Positions 7,323-14,727 of a stretch of DNA of 20,905 bases are shown one piece after another. Position numbers and translations under genes: made by a program. The notes below the pieces were generated by a model. That model did no database searches, was not told where the DNA came from, and was given only the letters and a program-made list of their open reading frames with translations. The stretch comes from VYFG01 sp022827325 (GTDB taxonomy: Bacteria > Pseudomonadota > Gammaproteobacteria > Arenicellales > Poriferihabitantaceae). The stretch spans positions 1 through 20,905 of the forward strand of contig JAJDTE010000008.1 of assembly GCA_022827325.1 (NCBI GenBank), given 5' to 3'. Numbering within the stretch: position 1 is the stretch's first letter; each line of letters starts with the position of its first letter.

Positions 7323-8516
7323 ATGACTGCCCCGGCAACCGTGCATCCGGCACTCGATCCGGCCAGGATTTACCAAACCTATGTCGGCAGCAACGAACTG
7401 TCGCCCTTCCATCACTGCTACGCCAACGAGGACACCGTGCTGCGGATCGCCGTCGGGCGATTCTTTGTCCATTACAATGGTGTTGATCCGGCGGAGGGTT
7501 ACTGGGCGATTCGTCGTGACGCTGCGCTGTTCGATGTTCCGGAGCGGCCCGTGGAAATCTCCGGCCCGGATGCGGTGCCATTCCTGGAACGGATCCTTGC
7601 CCGGAGGATTGCGGATCTGACAGTAGGTCGCGGACGCTACACCGTTGCCTGCAACCATCACGGCGGCCTGTTCATGGACGGCATTCTTTTCCGGCTGGCC
7701 GAAAACCGGTTCTGGTACGTGCATGCCGACGGCGACTGGGACACCTGGTTGCTGGCTCACAAGGCCGGATTCGACGTGGCGCTCTCCGACCCGCGCTCAC
7801 GGGTCCTTCAGTTGCAGGGACCGAAGTCCTTCGACATTGTCCACGCCGCAACGGAAGGCGCGGTTGATGAGGAAATGGGCTACTTTCATTCGGGATTCTT
7901 CACGATTGGCGGCCAGGAGGTCTTTGTTTCCCGTACGGGCTGGAGCGGTGAACTGGGATACGAAATCTATACCCGCGGTAACGCAACCGACTGCCCGCGC
8001 CTGTGGAACCACCTGATGGATGCCGGCGCCCCCCTGGGTATGGTGTTCGGCTCCATGCTTTCCATGAACATACGCCGTATTGAAGCCGGCATTTTGGATA
8101 ACGGCAGCGACTTCGACAACTCGATGACCCCGTTCGAGGCAGGACTGGACCGATACGTTGATCTGGACAAGGAAGGTTTCATCGGACGTGAGGCTTTGCT
8201 GGACTCCAGGCAGGGGAATCGTCTTTATGGCCTGCGATGCAACGACCTGATTCCGGGCGCAGGCGATGCGATCATGCGGGGCGGCCAACAGGTAGGCTTT
8301 GTCACGACCGGTGCCCGCTCCCCGTATCTGGAGGCCGGTATCGGTTATGTGCGATTCGACACGCCGGGCGACTGGCCTGGAGAGACGCTCATCGTGCAAG
8401 CCGCCAACGGCGAGACCGCCCGTTGCGATATCGTGGAGTTGCCGTTCTACGACCGGGAGAGGCATCTGCCCCGTGGAAAGCCTGCTCCCGCCAAGAGCCG
8501 CCTCGACGGTTTGTGA
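7323..8516 (+). CDS. GcvT-family aminomethyltransferase / folate-dependent demethylase-like protein
   Basis: The 397-residue protein resembles the glycine cleavage T-protein and its relatives such as DMSP demethylase, which pass a methyl or methylene group to tetrahydrofolate. Diagnostic pieces are ALFDVPERPVEISGPDA (69-85), GRYTVACNHHGGLFMDG (104-120), RTGWSGELGYEIY (204-216), RRIEAGIL (251-258) and TPFEAGLDRYVDLDKEGFIG (269-288). In the GGxxDD motif of true T-proteins the first Asp is Met here (GGLFMDG), hinting at a substrate other than the glycine-cleavage intermediate. The ATG at 7323 was chosen because upstream in-frame codons overlap betA and are not conserved. It follows betA by 70 bases and is probably co-transcribed. 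The likely role, inferred, is demethylation downstream of betaine. No gcvH or gcvP is nearby. Confidence 0.85.
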   Translation: MTAPATVHPALDPARIYQTYVGSNELSPFHHCYANEDTVLRIAVGRFFVHYNGVDPAEGYWAIRRDAALFDVPERPVEISGPDAVPFLERILARRIADLTVGRGRYTVACNHHGGLFMDGILFRLAENRFWYVHADGDWDTWLLAHKAGFDVALSDPRSRVLQLQGPKSFDIVHAATEGAVDEEMGYFHSGFFTIGGQEVFVSRTGWSGELGYEIYTRGNATDCPRLWNHLMDAGAPLGMVFGSMLSMNIRRIEAGILDNGSDFDNSMTPFEAGLDRYVDLDKEGFIGREALLDSRQGNRLYGLRCNDLIPGAGDAIMRGGQQVGFVTTGARSPYLEAGIGYVRFDTPGDWPGETLIVQAANGETARCDIVELPFYDRERHLPRGKPAPAKSRLDGL

Positions 8517-8721
8517 AAGCGGTCCGGCAGGTGCAATCCGAAGATCCGCCATCCGGCGGGTACGGCAGGTGTTGCTGTGCCGACGGCACCGGATGCCGGT
8601 ACGGTAGCGTGAGCCCGCAAGTGCCCGCAGGTGCTGCTGCAGGTATCGCCGGGCCGCGCCATTCATCTGCGACCCTTCGGCCGCATTCCAGCCGATGCCT
8701 TACAAGTTCATTTCAGGGAAT

Positions 8722-9246
8722 TTACTTCTCCAGTAGCCTCGGCATCAGTTCCACCAGGTTGCACGGGCGGGTACGATAGTCGAGCTGGTGCACGATGAGC
8801 TTTTCCCAGGCCAGCTTGCACGCACCGGTGGAACCCGGCAGCACGAAGACATAGGTACCGTTGGCCACGCCGGCCAGGGCCCTGGACTGGAGGGTGGAGG
8901 TGCCGATGTCGTCGTAGGAAAGGACCCGGAACATTTCGCCGAATCCGTTGAGGATCTTGTCAAGCAGGGGTTCGACCGCTTCCGGGGAGCCGTCCCGGCC
9001 GGTCACGCCAGTGCCTCCCGTGGTGATCACAACCTGGATTCCGGGGTCGGCGATCCAGCCCGCCACCTTCGCGCGGATCCGGTAGACGTCGTCCGGGACG
9101 ATGCATTTTTCTGCCAACTTATGGCCGGCTTCGGTGAGACGCCCCACCAGGGCCTTGCCGGACTTGTCATCGGCCTCGGTCCTGCTGTCCGAGGCGGTGA
9201 GCACGGCGATGCTGACGGGAATGAAGGGACGGTCGGTGTTTGACAT
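8722..9246 (-). CDS. moaB: Molybdenum cofactor biosynthesis protein MoaB
   Basis: MoaB belongs to the MogA/MoaB fold that binds molybdopterin, and in many bacteria it acts at the adenylylation step. The 174-residue sequence shows SIAVLTASDSRTEADDKSG at the start, the nucleotide/pterin-binding TTGGTGVTGRDG in the middle, and VFVLPGSTGACKLAWEKLI near the end, which is close to E. coli MoaB. The start ATG at 9246 is divergent from moaD, 71 bases away. It faces the GcvT-like gene tail to tail with a 205-base gap that contains no convincing terminator. Confidence 0.95.
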   Translation of the reverse strand: MSNTDRPFIPVSIAVLTASDSRTEADDKSGKALVGRLTEAGHKLAEKCIVPDDVYRIRAKVAGWIADPGIQVVITTGGTGVTGRDGSPEAVEPLLDKILNGFGEMFRVLSYDDIGTSTLQSRALAGVANGTYVFVLPGSTGACKLAWEKLIVHQLDYRTRPCNLVELMPRLLEK

Positions 9247-9275
9247 GCTGGCGCCATGGTGAAACGCTTCCTGCT

Positions 9276-9303
9276 ATTATCGACCCATCCGTAAGAGATT
9301 CAA
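9276..9303 (-). promoter_or_regulatory. Candidate promoter for moaB
   Basis: Read on the minus strand, TTGAAT (9298-9303) and GATAAT (9276-9281) are 16 bases apart and about 30 bases before the moaB start. The -10 box matches five of six consensus positions and the -35 four of six. It is a reasonable sigma70-like promoter, with no experimental support. Confidence 0.4.
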
Positions 9304-9317
9304 GCTCGGCATTCCGC

Positions 9318-9548
9318 ATGCAGATTCGTGTCAGGTTTTTCGCCAGTCTCAGGGAAGAGGTGGGCGCCGCGGACCGGCTCCTGGAGCTGGCCGCTCCGGT
9401 GACCGTGTCCGACGTCTGGCGCCAGGCGACCTGCATGACGCCGCCGGCGAACCTGCTGTGCGCCTGCAATCATGCCTACACGGATTGGGATGCGCCGGTG
9501 AATGACGGTGATGAGGTGGCATTCTTTCCCCCGGTCACCGGGGGCTGA
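9318..9548 (+). CDS. moaD: Molybdopterin synthase small subunit MoaD
   Basis: MoaD is the ubiquitin-like sulfur carrier of molybdopterin synthase. The 76-residue sequence opens with MQIRVRFFASLREEVGA and ends with FFPPVTGG; the terminal Gly-Gly is the residue pair activated by MoeB and thiocarboxylated. The ATG at 9318 gives the normal family length of about 80, whereas an earlier in-frame ATG would add 26 unconserved residues overlapping the start of moaB. moaE follows 20 bases later. No strong Shine-Dalgarno is seen. Confidence 0.93.
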   Translation: MQIRVRFFASLREEVGAADRLLELAAPVTVSDVWRQATCMTPPANLLCACNHAYTDWDAPVNDGDEVAFFPPVTGG

Positions 9549-9568
9549 TCCTGAGCCAGGTTGCCGGC

Positions 9569-10009
9569 ATGAAGATCGAGATCAGGCCCGAGCCCTATGA
9601 TCCCTGGGATGAGCTTGCGGCCCACCAGTCGGCCAGCGACGCCCTCGCACCGGGCCGCTACGGCGCCTGCGCCAGTTTCGTCGGCACGATGCGGGACTTC
9701 AACGAAGGCGATGAAGTCCGGTCGATGCACCTGGAACACTATCCGGAAATGACGCAGGCCCAGCTCGAACAGCTGGCGCAAGAATGTATCCGTCGCCACG
9801 GCCTGCTGGATGTGCTGGTCCTGCATCGCGTGGGCGAGATTCTGCCCAATGACCCCATCGTCCTTGTGGCGGCCTGGTCCGCCCACCGCAAGGAGGCGCT
9901 CGGCGCCTGCCGGGAAATGATGGAGATGCTGAAATCCAGGGCTACCTTCTGGAAGAAGGAACAGCTGGGCGAGGGAGAGCGCTGGGTGGAACGGAATACC
10001 CCGGGCTGA
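9569..10009 (+). CDS. moaE: Molybdopterin synthase catalytic subunit MoaE
   Basis: MoaE forms a heterotetramer with MoaD and inserts two sulfurs into cyclic pyranopterin monophosphate to make molybdopterin. The 146-residue protein has the expected landmarks: GACASFVGTMRDFNEGDEV with R42 (E. coli R39), LEHYPEMTQ, HRVGEILPNDPIVLVA, and LKSRATFWKKE with K122 and K129 at the places of catalytic K119 and K126. It lies 20 bases after moaD in one operon. The usual moaA and moaC genes are not in the window. Confidence 0.96.
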   Translation: MKIEIRPEPYDPWDELAAHQSASDALAPGRYGACASFVGTMRDFNEGDEVRSMHLEHYPEMTQAQLEQLAQECIRRHGLLDVLVLHRVGEILPNDPIVLVAAWSAHRKEALGACREMMEMLKSRATFWKKEQLGEGERWVERNTPG

Positions 10010-10023
10010 TTCCGGGGGAATTC
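9994..10023 (+). terminator. Weak hairpin overlapping the moaE stop
   Basis: GAATACCCCGG (9994-10004) can fold back on CCGGGGGAATTC (10012-10023) across a seven-base loop, with one bulge. No T-run follows, so intrinsic termination is doubtful. It lies at the convergent ends of moaE and the Spy-like gene. Confidence 0.25.
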
Positions 10024-10100
10024 CGCCGCCGGCGTTCGGGGTCCGTCCCGCCGGTTCCGGGTTCCCGGCATGGCCCCGGCGGCTGGCGCGGCCGAATTCG

Positions 10101-10640
10101 TCAGTTCAGGTAGCCCCGCAGCCGATCGTACTCCCTGATCTGGCCGGCCGACAGCTCCCTGGCGGCCTCGATATGCGCGAGCAGGTGGATTGCCTGGAGC
10201 TGGCCGCGCATGGCTCCGAGATGTCCGGTTACCCGTGCCGTTTCCCGGGCTGTGGGCTCTCCGGATGCAAACAGGTCCGCAAGATGGCCCTCGGCCATGA
10301 TGATGGCATCGCCCTTGGCAACCGCCTCGGACTTCATCCGGTCATGGATTGCCCGGATCCGTGCGATCTGTTCGTCGCTGAGGCCGAGTTCTGACGCCAG
10401 CTCAAGCAGGTGCCTCGGCCCGGGAAAGTGGTTCAGTTCGGCCGCCCGGGCGAGCCCCATCCCCTCGCCGTGGCGCAGTGAGCGGACTTCCTCGTCGGTC
10501 AGGCTTGCCACTTCGCTGCCCCGGGAATAATGGGCGTGAGATGACGGGTCGTGATCCTGCTTGGCCGTGACCGGCATCGAACCCATTGCGAGCAGCAGGA
10601 CGCCGCCCAGCCACGCGGATGCTACAGCGATTCTATTCAT
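10101..10640 (-). CDS. Spy/CpxP-like periplasmic protein (heavy-metal sensor or refolding chaperone family)
   Basis: The 179-residue protein has a signal peptide (residues 1-26, ending SMPVTA), then a His-containing stretch (HDPSSHAHYS), then an all-helical body. Two LTxxQ-like motifs typical of the Spy/CpxP family are seen: LGLSDEQIARI (85-95) and LSAGQIREY (163-171). The segment HGEGMGLARAAELNHFPGPRH is a hallmark of a Spy-like subgroup, common in proteobacteria, whose function is poorly known. A GGAGG lies six bases before the start. It is downstream of the dsbD-tlpA pair on the same strand after a 129-base gap, so a joint role in periplasmic stress or metal handling is plausible. A metal-binding role for the histidines is inference. 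Confidence 0.75.
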   Translation of the reverse strand: MNRIAVASAWLGGVLLLAMGSMPVTAKQDHDPSSHAHYSRGSEVASLTDEEVRSLRHGEGMGLARAAELNHFPGPRHLLELASELGLSDEQIARIRAIHDRMKSEAVAKGDAIIMAEGHLADLFASGEPTARETARVTGHLGAMRGQLQAIHLLAHIEAARELSAGQIREYDRLRGYLN

Positions 10641-10769
10641 TGATTGCCTCCAGTCGAAAAATATTGGGAACGGAAAAACCTGCCTGCGCCGGAATTCCCG
10701 GGGAAATCACCATGCGCCGGTACCGTCAGCTGGAATACCGGCGGCATGCCGGGTACCGCCAGGCGCGAA

Positions 10770-11285
10770 TCATAGCAGCGGTTCCACCAGGCTGCTGACG
10801 TCTTCGCTGTCCATTTCACCCAGCCAGGATTCCGCCAGTTGCCCGTCACGGTCAAATACCGCCGTGAACGGCAGCGCCGACTGCGGATTGCCCTGGCTGA
10901 TCATCAGCTCGGCGCCGTCGGCGCTCACCACCAGGGAGGGGTAGTTGATCCCGACCTGGTCGCCGAACGTGCGTGCGGCCTCCGGCACGTCATGGGCGAT
11001 GCCGACCACCATCAGTCCCCGGTCCCCAAGACGCTCCTGGGCGTCCACCAGTACGGGTATTTCCCTGACACAGGGTGGACACCAGGACGCCCAGTGGTTG
11101 ACCAGCACCACGTTTCCCAGCCACTGTTCGCCGTTCTGCAGCTTCCCGTCCACGTCCGGCAGGGAGATTTCCGCGAGCCTGGCCTCGGGCGATCCCGAGA
11201 ACGGTGGCAAGCCGAATCTGTACAGGCTGAACAGCACACCCAGCGTCAGCGCCAGCACTGACAGCAGTATGTAGGGCAGCCTCAT
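10770..11285 (-). CDS. TlpA/ResA-like membrane-anchored thioredoxin
   Basis: A single N-terminal membrane anchor (residues 5-22) is followed by a thioredoxin-fold domain with the active site WCPPC (C69, C72) in NHWASWCPPCVREIPVL. The likely cis-proline lies in SALPFTAVFDRDG (near 138). This is the layout of TlpA, ResA and CcmG, which reduce disulfides in the periplasm. The start ATG directly abuts the dsbD stop (TAG-ATG), so it is translationally coupled to DsbD, its likely electron donor. Without cytochrome c genes nearby, CcmG is less likely than a general TlpA-type reductase. Confidence 0.88.
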   Translation of the reverse strand: MRLPYILLSVLALTLGVLFSLYRFGLPPFSGSPEARLAEISLPDVDGKLQNGEQWLGNVVLVNHWASWCPPCVREIPVLVDAQERLGDRGLMVVGIAHDVPEAARTFGDQVGINYPSLVVSADGAELMISQGNPQSALPFTAVFDRDGQLAESWLGEMDSEDVSSLVEPLL

Positions 11286-13739
11286 CTAGTAATCGATCAG
11301 GGCAAGAAAGTCTTCCGGATTGCGGTAGCCGTAGAAACTCAGCTCTTTCAGGGGATTCCCGCTTTCATCGAAGAACAGAACCGCCGGCGGCCCGAACACG
11401 CCAAAGCGCTTCTTGACCGATCTTGTGCCCGAGTCGTTCGGGTCGGTGACATTCACCTGCAGGGCGAGGTAGCGTTCCTCGAGTACTCTTGCTACCGCGG
11501 GGTCCTGGAAGGTGGATTTCTCCATCTTCACGCAGTCCACGCACCAGTCGGCGTAGTAGTCCAGCATGATGCGCCGCCCGTCCTGCCTGGCCTGCAGGAA
11601 CTGCTGATCCAGTTCCGCAGTATTGCTGACGGCCGTGAACAGGTGCGTCTCGAATTCCGGTGCGGCTGTGCTCCCGCCGATTGCGAACAGTCTGGCGGGC
11701 AATGGTTTCAGCAGGTCCCGTTCACCGTAGAAGCCGCCCACGATGGCGGCGATGCCCCACACCAGCAGCACCGTTCCGACTCCCTTGCCCAGCCTGCGCC
11801 AGCCGGAAGCGCCTTCGGGCAGGGACTGGGTGGCCCCGAGATATGTGCTGACGATGATGAAGAAGACACCCCAGATCAGCAGCACCGGCACCGCCGGCAG
11901 CACACCGAGCAGATAGATGGCGACCGCGATCAGCAGGATGCCGAAGAAATGCTTGACCAGATCCATCCAGGCACCCGCCTTGGGCAGCAGGTAGCCCGCG
12001 CCGAATCCCAGGGCGACGAGGGGGACACCCATGCCAAGGGACATGACGAACATCATCTGCGCCCCCAGCACCGGATCCGCCCTGCTCACGGCGATGCCGA
12101 GAAAGGAGATCAGTATGGGGGATACGCAGGCGCCGACGATCAGCGCGGAAACCAGGCCGAGGAGGAATACCATGGGGAACGTTCCGCCCATGCTGCTGGT
12201 GCTGTTCTGCAGTCGTGACTGGATCGCCGACGGCATCTGGATTTCGTAGAGCCCAAACATCGCCAGGGCCATCAGGAAGAAGATGACCGCCATGGCCCCG
12301 ATGGCCCAGACATTCTGGAAATAGGCCTGCAGCTGTTCGCCGGTTGCGCCGGCCACCCAGCCCATCGCGGCGTAGGTCACCGCGGTGCCGATGACGTAGA
12401 CCATGGCCAGGGCACCGCCGCGCATCCGGGTCAGTTTCTCGCCCTGTCCGGCGATCACTCCGGAAAGGATGGGAATCATGGGCAGGACGCAGGGAGTGAA
12501 CGTCAGCAGCAGGCCTGCCAGCAGGGCGCCGGCCAGGATGCTCAACAGCGAACGGGTGTCGGTGTCCGGCCCCGCCCCCCCGGACGGCCGGATGCCGTCA
12601 TCGCCGCCGCTGGCGGGCGTGACCGTTTCCGAGGCTGCCGCCGTGGAGATCATGGGGGGGAGCGCCAGGGTCACGCTCTGGGTGCTCGGGGGATAGCAGA
12701 TGCCCTGGTCGGCGCAACCCTGGTAACCCGCCTCCAGGATGATCGAACCCGCCCCGGGCGCGGTACGCTGCAGGTCGATGGGTACGGTGAACGGGTACTT
12801 GAAGACCCGGCTCAGGCCGAAAAACTCGTCCTGCTTTTCCTCCCCGGCGGGCAGGGCATAGTCACCGACCCTGGCGTCCCCCTGTCCGCTGAAAGAGATC
12901 TTGTCGCGGTAGAGGTAATATCCTTCGACGACATCGAACCGCGCTTCCAGGGTATTGCCGTCCACCACATCGACGGACAGCTTGAAGGCTTCTTCCGGCG
13001 GCAGGAATTCGGGCTGGGGGAAGCCGCTCTCGAGGAGGTTCTTCAGGGCGGCGACGCTGTCCTCATCCCCGGCTTCGCCAGTCCCTCCGGACCCGTCCGC
13101 AGCGGAGGATCGGGTATCCGGGAGTGGTTCGGCCGGGTCGGAATCCGGATTTACCGGCGTCGGCTTGAGGAGGTTTCTCAGCTCCGCCACCGGGTCGGCC
13201 TCCGATTGACTGCCCGTACCGGCGGCGGATCCCGTCAGCTCCGATAGGACGCTGCCGGACGGCTGACCGGAGGCGGGGTCGGCGTATGCATTGCTGATTC
13301 CCGGCAGGAACGTGATTTCGTGCCGCACGGGAGGGTAACAGACGCCGATCGGTTCGTTGCAGCCCTGCCCGTCGGCGATCAGGGTGAATCCTGAACCGGC
13401 ATCCTTCAGCGGCAGCACCATGCGCAGGCTGCCGGTATACACTTCCACGTCGCCGAAAAACTCGTCGTGCTTGGGTTTGCCGGGAGGCAACTCCACAGAC
13501 CCGGAAAACCCGTTGTCGCCGACGATGTCGTATCCCATCTTGTCCCGGTACATGTAGTAGCCGTCCGCGATCTCCCATCGTGCCTCGACACTGTTGTCCG
13601 GCAACAGGCGGGCACTGAAAGCGAATGCCTCATCCTCCGGCAGCAACTCGTCGTCTCCCACGAGCCCCCATGTCGCATGGGGGACGGATGCGGCGGCGAG
13701 CGCGAGAATCAGGGCACGTACGTGGTGCAGTATGGGCAT
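11286..13739 (-). CDS. dsbD: Thiol:disulfide interchange protein DsbD with duplicated N-terminal alpha domain
   Basis: DsbD carries electrons from cytoplasmic thioredoxin across the inner membrane to periplasmic thiol proteins. The 817-residue protein has a signal peptide (1-25) and two alpha-type domains. The first, about 30-150, contains YYMYRDKM and the redox pair C127/C134 in GQGCNEPIGVCYPP. The second, about 245-365, contains YYLYRDKI and C342/C348 in YQGCADQGICYPP. A transmembrane beta domain from ~400 follows, with FTPCVLPMIP (C417) and GACVSPILISF. A C-terminal thioredoxin domain ends the protein, with the active site WCVDC (near 733). E. coli DsbD is about 565 residues and has one alpha domain. 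The low-complexity linker between the alpha domains holds two similar strings, DPVAELRNLL and DSVAALKNLL. It heads an operon with the TlpA-like gene. Confidence 0.95.
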   Translation of the reverse strand: MPILHHVRALILALAAASVPHATWGLVGDDELLPEDEAFAFSARLLPDNSVEARWEIADGYYMYRDKMGYDIVGDNGFSGSVELPPGKPKHDEFFGDVEVYTGSLRMVLPLKDAGSGFTLIADGQGCNEPIGVCYPPVRHEITFLPGISNAYADPASGQPSGSVLSELTGSAAGTGSQSEADPVAELRNLLKPTPVNPDSDPAEPLPDTRSSAADGSGGTGEAGDEDSVAALKNLLESGFPQPEFLPPEEAFKLSVDVVDGNTLEARFDVVEGYYLYRDKISFSGQGDARVGDYALPAGEEKQDEFFGLSRVFKYPFTVPIDLQRTAPGAGSIILEAGYQGCADQGICYPPSTQSVTLALPPMISTAAASETVTPASGGDDGIRPSGGAGPDTDTRSLLSILAGALLAGLLLTFTPCVLPMIPILSGVIAGQGEKLTRMRGGALAMVYVIGTAVTYAAMGWVAGATGEQLQAYFQNVWAIGAMAVIFFLMALAMFGLYEIQMPSAIQSRLQNSTSSMGGTFPMVFLLGLVSALIVGACVSPILISFLGIAVSRADPVLGAQMMFVMSLGMGVPLVALGFGAGYLLPKAGAWMDLVKHFFGILLIAVAIYLLGVLPAVPVLLIWGVFFIIVSTYLGATQSLPEGASGWRRLGKGVGTVLLVWGIAAIVGGFYGERDLLKPLPARLFAIGGSTAAPEFETHLFTAVSNTAELDQQFLQARQDGRRIMLDYYADWCVDCVKMEKSTFQDPAVARVLEERYLALQVNVTDPNDSGTRSVKKRFGVFGPPAVLFFDESGNPLKELSFYGYRNPEDFLALIDY

Positions 13740-13911
13740 GACAGAAATTCTGACCGGCGTTCTGGTTTGAAGTTCAGGTCAGGAATGGATCCGTATATTA
13801 TAGGGGGAGGGGATCCGGTTTTGATCTCCCACATGGGGATAGGGGCGGACATCACCGGTTGGGGATGGCGTTTCCGGCCCCATATCCCCTGGAGCTGCAG
13901 GCAGACCGTTC

Positions 13912-14346
13912 ATGAAATTTCTCTTTCTCCTATTCCTCGTAGTACCCCTGGCGGAAATCTATCTGCTGATCCAGGTGGGCGGTGTCATCGGTGCCTGGCC
14001 AACCATCGCCCTGGTTGTCGGGACGGCCCTGCTTGGTGCGGTGCTGGTGCGTTCCCAGGGTTTTTCCACCATTGTCCGGGTACGGGAACAGCTGGAACGG
14101 GGCGAACTGCCCGCGATGGAAATTTTTGAAGGACTGTTCCTGTTGGTGGCCGGCGCCCTGTTGCTGACCCCGGGATTCTTCACGGACGCCATCGGCTTCG
14201 CCTGCCTGACGCCGCCCCTCCGGCAGGCCCTGATCCGGCAGTTCCTGTCCAGCGGCATGGTCACCGGACAGGCGGAGGAAATACACCAGGCCAAGGGCCG
14301 GCAGGGCAGGATCATCGACGGGGAATACCGGGATATCGACGGATAG
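13912..14346 (+). CDS. fxsA: FxsA family inner-membrane protein
   Basis: FxsA is a small cytoplasmic-membrane protein named for easing F-exclusion of phage T7 in E. coli. The 144-residue sequence shows MKFLFLLFLVVPLAEIYLL, a second membrane stretch from about 27 to 49, the family string GFSTIVRVREQLERGELP, and a third segment FLLVAGALLLTPGFFTDAIG, followed by a polar tail. The gene lies directly upstream of groESL, an arrangement also seen in E. coli and relatives. It is divergent from dsbD across 172 bases. A TATTAT box near 13795 could serve it, but no good -35 is seen. Confidence 0.93.
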   Translation: MKFLFLLFLVVPLAEIYLLIQVGGVIGAWPTIALVVGTALLGAVLVRSQGFSTIVRVREQLERGELPAMEIFEGLFLLVAGALLLTPGFFTDAIGFACLTPPLRQALIRQFLSSGMVTGQAEEIHQAKGRQGRIIDGEYRDIDG

Positions 14347-14352
14347 GCGCCG

Positions 14353-14373
14353 CCTGCCTTCCGGGCGGGCAGG
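14353..14373 (+). terminator. Hairpin after fxsA, possible terminator
   Basis: CCTGCC (14353-14358) and GGCAGG (14368-14373) form a six-base stem starting seven bases after the fxsA stop. Only a TTGGT follows rather than a T-run, so termination strength is uncertain. Confidence 0.3.
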
Positions 14374-14530
14374 TTGGTCCGGGTCGACGCCAAGGGCAGC
14401 GGCTTCGAATCAATGCAGGGGGCTCCGGCCAGCGATTTACCGTGTCGGGGCATCATGCCGCGGTCCGGCATCCGAGCCCGGCTCACCCGCTGGCTTTCCG
14501 ACGACAGGAAAAAAATATTCCGGAATGCCA

Positions 14531-14558
14531 TTGATTTTTCGGACTGGATCACTATTAT
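14531..14558 (+). promoter_or_regulatory. groESL promoter
   Basis: TTGATT (14531-14536) and TATTAT (14553-14558) are 16 bases apart, a good vegetative promoter. The -10 box touches the CIRCE element, so the predicted start near 14565 falls inside the operator. No convincing sigma32 boxes were seen, in keeping with control by HrcA. Confidence 0.7.
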
Positions 14559-14584
14559 TGGCACTCACCAAAGGCGAGTGCTAA
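14558..14584. promoter_or_regulatory. CIRCE element (HrcA operator)
   Basis: TTGGCACTC, nine bases, then GAGTGCTAA: this matches the consensus TTAGCACTC-N9-GAGTGCTAA at 17 of 18 arm positions, the exception being G for A at the third base of the left arm. It lies over the predicted groESL transcription start, where the heat-shock repressor HrcA would block RNA polymerase. hrcA itself is not in the window. Confidence 0.95.
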
Positions 14585-14588
14585 CAAT

Positions 14589-14633
14589 CCCCGGGATTCC
14601 GGGGCCATACCGGAGGACCAGGGGGAGCCCCTG
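14589..14633 (+). other. Two GC-rich hairpins in the groES leader
   Basis: CCCCGG-GATT-CCGGGG (14589-14604) and CAGGGG-GAG-CCCCTG (14619-14633) are perfect six-base stems with tight loops. They lie near the 5' end of a predicted ~160-base untranslated leader. No T-run follows either, so they may protect the mRNA or pause polymerase. The remaining leader up to 14727 holds no open frame of note and ends in the strong groES ribosome-binding site AGGAG at 14714-14718. Confidence 0.5.
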
Positions 14634-14727
14634 ACACGGTTCGAGGAAAAATGGTGCCGCGATTTCCGCGGGTTAGCCATCGCTTTCTTACTGTCAACAA
14701 CTGTAATTCTTAGAGGAGATAGAGCGT

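Noticed and set aside
8517..8721. Gap between the GcvT-like gene and moaB as a small gene or terminator
   Set aside because: Open frames here have no motif or ribosome-binding site. The best stem (ACCGG-ATG-CCGGT at 8588-8600) is only five bases with no T-run.
9240..9280. TTGACA (9240-9245) with TATTAT (9275-9280) as a moaD promoter
   Set aside because: The spacing of 29 bases is far outside the usual 16-18, and the TTGACA lies in the moaB start region.
14653..14684. GCGAT...ATCGC pairing in the groES leader as an attenuator
   Set aside because: The five-base stem with a long loop is too weak to call, although a short T-rich stretch follows.
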